The notes beneath the pieces are model-generated. The model saw only the letters and a list, made by a program, of their open reading frames with translations, was not told the DNA's origin and did no database searches. The translations under genes and the position numbers were made by a program. A stretch of 9,445 nucleotides of DNA, from NCBI GenBank assembly GCA_030151005.1, contig JASLES010000079.1:1-9445 (forward strand). The letters run 5' to 3'. The first letter of the stretch is position 1, and each line of letters begins with the position of its first letter. The stretch is from Silvimonas sp. (lineage in GTDB: Bacteria > Pseudomonadota > Gammaproteobacteria > Burkholderiales > Chitinibacteraceae). This document shows, piece by piece, positions 7,212-9,445 of the stretch.

Positions 7212-7646
7212 TTAGAACCGACCAAACTCGGTGTCCGGTTTGCCATTGGCTGTTTTAAGCACGTACACCGGCAGCGTGCCCGGCTTTTCCTCGCCCATGC
7301 CCGGCGCTGTCATGGGCATGCCAGGCACGCTGATCCCGGTGATCGCAGGTTTATCCTTCAACAGCTTGTTGATGGCAGCCACAGGAACATGACCCTCTAC
7401 GGTATAGCTACCGATGCGCATGGTATGGCAACTGGCGGCCTGGGCTGAACCATAACGCTGGCGAACCGCGCCCATATCGGCCGCATCTTGTGCTTTGACG
7501 GTAAAGCCCGCGCTTTTCAGATAGGCAATATAGGCCTCGCAGCAAGTGCATCCGGCATTTTTGTAGAGGGTGACCGTGGTGCTGGCTTGTGCCAGCGTGG
7601 CAGCACCCAACAGGGCCAGTGCCAGAAGGCGGGTTTTGAATAACAT
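7212..7646 (-). CDS. Exported DUF411 metal-binding protein, 144 aa
   Basis: The start ATG at 7646 is set by AAGGAG five bases upstream and by the signal peptide it creates (MLFKTR, a hydrophobic stretch, likely cleavage AQA|S after residue 21). An upstream extension of the frame lacks both features. The mature protein has the DUF411 pattern: YKNAGCTCCEAY with C33, C35 and C36, then SCHTM with C73, then YTVEGHVP, and a Met/Gly/Pro segment (GISVPGMPMTAPGMG). DUF411 proteins are commonly encoded beside copper oxidases and copper ATPases and are regarded as periplasmic metal binders. The clustered Cys, His and Met residues here fit copper binding, though no mechanism is proven. The oxidase gene begins 76 bases downstream and the small Cys/His protein gene ends 111 bases upstream, all on one strand, suggesting a single operon. 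Confidence 0.9.
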   Translation of the reverse strand: MLFKTRLLALALLGAATLAQASTTVTLYKNAGCTCCEAYIAYLKSAGFTVKAQDAADMGAVRQRYGSAQAASCHTMRIGSYTVEGHVPVAAINKLLKDKPAITGISVPGMPMTAPGMGEEKPGTLPVYVLKTANGKPDTEFGRF

Positions 7647-7757
7647 GATGACTCCTTGTTGTCCGCCGCTCAAAGCAGCCGACACATTGAACCTGCGCAT
7701 ACCAGGCGCACATGCGCAGTAAATCAATCGAACACGATGGATAGAAAAATTGCGGGT

Positions 7758-8096
7758 TCAGACAAGGGTACGGGGAGGGGGTAACGGTGGGGCGGCTAGC
7801 CAGTTGATCTGCTCTGCAGCGGCGACAGGGTAACGGATGGCCGTGCCGGAAAGTGGGGGCGAGACCAGCGCAGTGGCCATTGGCGCGCCTGGCGTCATGC
7901 TGCAAAAGGTGTTGTCGCAGCACGGACTGGTCACGGCGTGGTGGACGGATTTGGGCGCAGGGGCTGCTTCATGGCAATGGCCGCAGTTGTCTGCTGCCTG
8001 CACCACGGCAGCCGGCTGGGCGGCCACAATGTGTGTCTGTGCCGGTGCAATGCCGGATACCAGCAGGCAAAAGGTCAGCAACAGCATGCGCCACAT
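7758..8096 (-). CDS. Small exported Cys/His-rich protein of the copper locus, about 112 aa
   Basis: The ATG at 8096 is preferred because it yields a Sec signal peptide (MWRMLLL onward, likely cleavage APA|Q after residue 19). Longer versions would run into the promoter region, and ATG 8087 is an alternative. No strong Shine-Dalgarno is visible. The mature part has two cysteine groups: D36-N-C38-G-H-C41-H42, then HH (52-53) and PCCDNTFCSM with C59, C60 and C65, followed by MTPGAPM. The tail is Pro-rich (APPLPPPR). The spacing C-x2-C-H matches a haem c motif formally, but soft-metal binding is likelier beside copA, DUF411 and an oxidase. It resembles in size and style the short periplasmic His/Cys proteins of copper operons (CopL or DUF2946-like), but I cannot assign it to a family. 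It is the first gene leftward from the divergent promoter region. Confidence 0.72.
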   Translation of the reverse strand: MWRMLLLTFCLLVSGIAPAQTHIVAAQPAAVVQAADNCGHCHEAAPAPKSVHHAVTSPCCDNTFCSMTPGAPMATALVSPPLSGTAIRYPVAAAEQINWLAAPPLPPPRTLV

Positions 8097-8182
8097 CGTG
8101 CATACACCCCGGATGAGATGCGCGTTACTGTATACCCCACCACCGTATCGGTAAAGCGGGGTGTGAAATCCTGCCACTCGGG

Positions 8183-8211
8183 TTTACAGGGGCATATAGG
8201 GGGCATAACAT
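8183..8211 (+). promoter_or_regulatory. Predicted sigma70-type promoter of copA
   Basis: TTTACA at 8183-8188 (one mismatch to TTGACA) and TAACAT at 8206-8211 are separated by 17 bases. The expected transcription start is near 8218, about 26 bases before the copA ATG. GAGGG at 8232-8236 is a suitable ribosome-binding site, seven bases from the ATG. The spacer is the standard 17 rather than the 19 used by CueR/MerR-activated promoters, which argues for control by repression. Confidence 0.6.
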
Positions 8212-8226
8212 ACCCCCTGTAGGTAT
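8185..8226. promoter_or_regulatory. Array of G-tract elements over the copA promoter, CsoR/RcnR-type operator candidate
   Basis: Three similar elements are packed over the promoter: TACAGGGGCATA (8185-8196), TATAGGGGGCATA (8195-8207), and, on the opposite strand, TACAGGGGGTATG (the complement of 8209-8221). The last two form a dyad with AGGGGG (8198-8203) facing CCCCCT (8213-8218). ATACC (8210-8214) and GGTAT (8222-8226) also pair. G/C tracts flanked by TA-rich ends are the known operator style of the CsoR/RcnR/FrmR family. Together they cover the -35, the spacer, the -10 and the likely start site, as expected for a repressor released by Cu(I). The regulator itself is not in the window, so its identity is inferred. 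Confidence 0.55.
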
Positions 8227-8243
8227 TTGGCGAGGGCAGATTC

Positions 8244-9445
8244 ATGGAGGTATCACTCCCCATCAGTGGCATGACTTGCGCGGCTTGCGCGGGGCGTATC
8301 GAAAAGGTACTGGGCCGGCTGGATGGCGTGCAGGCTGAGGTCAATCTGGCCACAGAAACAGCAAAAGTCTCTGTGGCTGACAGCAAAGCCGTGCCGGATG
8401 TGATCGCGGCCATCCGCAAAGCGGGCTACGACGTCAAACCCGCGCAGACCCAACTGGCGCTGCAAGGCATGACATGCGCCGCTTGTGCTGCGCGCATTGA
8501 AAAAGTGCTGAATCGTCTGCCCGGCGTCGTGGCCACCGTTAACTTTGCCACTGAAACTGCTTTGATCGAACAGCCTGCGGGCTTGCACGCCGCGGACGCG
8601 CTGATCCAGACCGTACGCAAGGCGGGCTACGATGCCCATGAAATCAAACCCGAAGCACCGCAAACCACCACCGCAACCGTCTGGCCCTGGCTGGCACCAG
8701 CGCTACTGACCGCGCCGCTGCTGTGGGAGATGTTGGCCATGACCGCAGGCTGGCACGCGCTGATGGTGCCGCGCGTGTGGCAGATGTTCTTTGCCACGCT
8801 GGTACAGTTTGGTTTTGGCTGGCGGTTTTATCGCAGCGCCTGGCATACCGTGAAAGGTGGTGGCGCCAATATGGATGTACTGGTGGCACTGGGTACAACG
8901 GTTGCCTGGCTGTTTAGCGCCGTGGTGGTTGTGCGGGGCCATGATGATCTGCCGGTCTATTTTGAGGCCAGTGCCGTGGTCATCACATTGGTGTGCCTGG
9001 GCAAATGGTTGGAAGCGCGCGCCAAACACAAGGCCTCGCAAGCCATGGGCGAGCTCATGCAATTGCAGCCGCGCAGTGCGCGGGTGGAGCGTGGCGGCAT
9101 GCTGCTGGAGGTGCCGGTAGATCAACTGGACACCGGCGACATTGTCATCGTACGGCACGGTGACGCTATCCCGGTTGATGGCGAAGTCCTCAGTGGGCAA
9201 GCCGTGGTCGATGAAAGCATGTTAACGGGCGAAAGTGTCCCCGTCCCCAAATCGGCCGGTGCCCAGGTCTTTGCGGCCACCCGCAATCAGGATGGCATGC
9301 TGCGCATTCGCGCCACTGGCATTGACCAGCAAACGCAGTTGGCCGAGATTGTCCGGTTGGTGGCTGCTGCGCAAGGCTCTAAGGCCCCGATCCAGCGGCT
9401 GGCAGATCAGATTGCCGCTGTGTTTGTACCAGCGGTGCTGTTGAT
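8244..9445 (+). CDS. copA: Cu(I)-exporting P1B-type ATPase CopA, 3' partial
   Basis: An inner-membrane pump that uses ATP to export Cu(I) from the cytoplasm. The frame opens with MEVSLPISGMTC at 8244 and stays open to the right edge (400 complete codons). Two heavy-metal-associated domains carry GMTCAAC at 9-15 and 75-81, each closing with RKAGYD (58-63 and 125-130). Predicted membrane segments lie near 146-166, 174-197, 208-231 and 236-257, the third preceded by the CopA-type GGGANMDVLVALGT. The actuator domain follows, with GDAIPVDGEV and the phosphatase loop T328-G-E-S331. The CPC ion motif, the DKTGT phosphorylation site and the nucleotide-binding domain must lie beyond the window, so copper specificity rests on the N-terminal domains, the NMDVLVALGT motif and the neighbours. 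It is transcribed divergently from the oxidase unit; promoter and ribosome-binding site are described with the upstream region. Confidence 0.95.
   Translation, partial: MEVSLPISGMTCAACAGRIEKVLGRLDGVQAEVNLATETAKVSVADSKAVPDVIAAIRKAGYDVKPAQTQLALQGMTCAACAARIEKVLNRLPGVVATVNFATETALIEQPAGLHAADALIQTVRKAGYDAHEIKPEAPQTTTATVWPWLAPALLTAPLLWEMLAMTAGWHALMVPRVWQMFFATLVQFGFGWRFYRSAWHTVKGGGANMDVLVALGTTVAWLFSAVVVVRGHDDLPVYFEASAVVITLVCLGKWLEARAKHKASQAMGELMQLQPRSARVERGGMLLEVPVDQLDTGDIVIVRHGDAIPVDGEVLSGQAVVDESMLTGESVPVPKSAGAQVFAATRNQDGMLRIRATGIDQQTQLAEIVRLVAAAQGSKAPIQRLADQIAAVFVPAVLL

Larger units (their letters stand above)
8097..8243. promoter_or_regulatory. Divergent intergenic control region between the oxidase unit and copA
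   Basis: These 147 bases hold the starts of both copper transcripts. The copA side has the promoter and G-tract array described separately. On the leftward side the best -10 candidate is TATACA (complement of 8129-8134), with TTTACC (complement of 8150-8155) at a short 15-base spacing; this is weak. A TATACCCC stretch at 8131-8138 resembles half of a copA-side element and overlaps that -10, so both directions might answer to the same regulator. No canonical CueR palindrome (CCTTCC facing GGAAGG) is seen. Confidence 0.45.

Noticed and set aside
6755..7448. Plus-strand frames opposite the oxidase and DUF411 genes
   Set aside because: Antisense shadows. The opposite strand carries the copper-binding motifs, signal peptides and ribosome-binding sites.
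7971..7985. CGHCH in the small exported protein read as a c-type haem site
   Set aside because: A formal match only. The neighbouring CC and extra cysteines, the His pair and the copper-gene context favour direct metal binding; kept as an alternative in the findings.
8097..8243. CueR-type operator for copA
   Set aside because: No CCTTCC/GGAAGG-like palindrome within a 19-bp spacer was found; the 17-bp spacer and G-tract elements fit a CsoR-type repressor better.
8253..9200. Minus-strand frames opposite copA
   Set aside because: The plus strand is an uninterrupted CopA reading frame with HMA domains and the TGES loop that runs past the window edge.
1..9445. CRISPR arrays, tRNA or rRNA genes, insertion sequences, attachment sites
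   Set aside because: No regularly spaced repeats, tRNA-like cloverleaf, rRNA core sequence, transposase or integrase motif was seen on either strand.

Overview
This is chromosomal DNA from a moderately GC-rich Gram-negative bacterium. Lipoprotein, Sec and Tat export signals are present. The gene content (an EttA that keeps E. coli residue numbering, a YkgJ-type cysteine-cluster protein, a MauG/CcpA-type dihaem protein) fits a betaproteobacterium, possibly a member of the Neisseriales. That placement is inferred from the protein sequences only. I see no tRNA, rRNA, CRISPR array, insertion sequence, integrase or attachment site. No gap between genes exceeds about 150 bases.

Layout. Positions 2-1725 (+): the C-terminal part of a MauG/CcpA-like c-type cytochrome (left end cut by the window), then an unrecognised lipoprotein. 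A bidirectional terminator at 1747-1772 separates these from two minus-strand genes: a prolyl-4-hydroxylase-like 2OG-Fe(II) oxygenase (1790-2665) and a YkgJ-type cysteine-cluster protein (2747-3154). A small secreted protein of unknown function follows on the plus strand (3291-3815) and converges on ettA (minus, 3865-5532). A perfect 21-bp palindrome at 3807-3851 serves as terminator for both.

Positions 5613-9445 are a copper-handling locus built around a divergent promoter region at 8097-8243. Leftwards runs a likely three-gene unit: a small exported Cys/His-rich protein (7758-8096), an exported DUF411 protein (7212-7646) and a Tat-exported multicopper oxidase (5675-7135), closed by a terminator at 5613-5647. 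Rightwards is copA, a Cu(I)-exporting P1B-type ATPase with two N-terminal metal-binding domains. It starts at 8244 and runs off the right edge. The inferred job is copper detoxification: CopA pumps Cu(I) out of the cytoplasm, while the periplasmic proteins bind it and oxidise it to Cu(II).

The most notable non-coding signal is the copA promoter (TTTACA, 17 bp, TAACAT). It is overlain by three copies of a TACAGGGG(G)YAT-like G-tract element, two direct and one inverted. This resembles operators of the CsoR/RcnR/FrmR repressor family rather than the usual CueR box. No regulator gene lies in the window.
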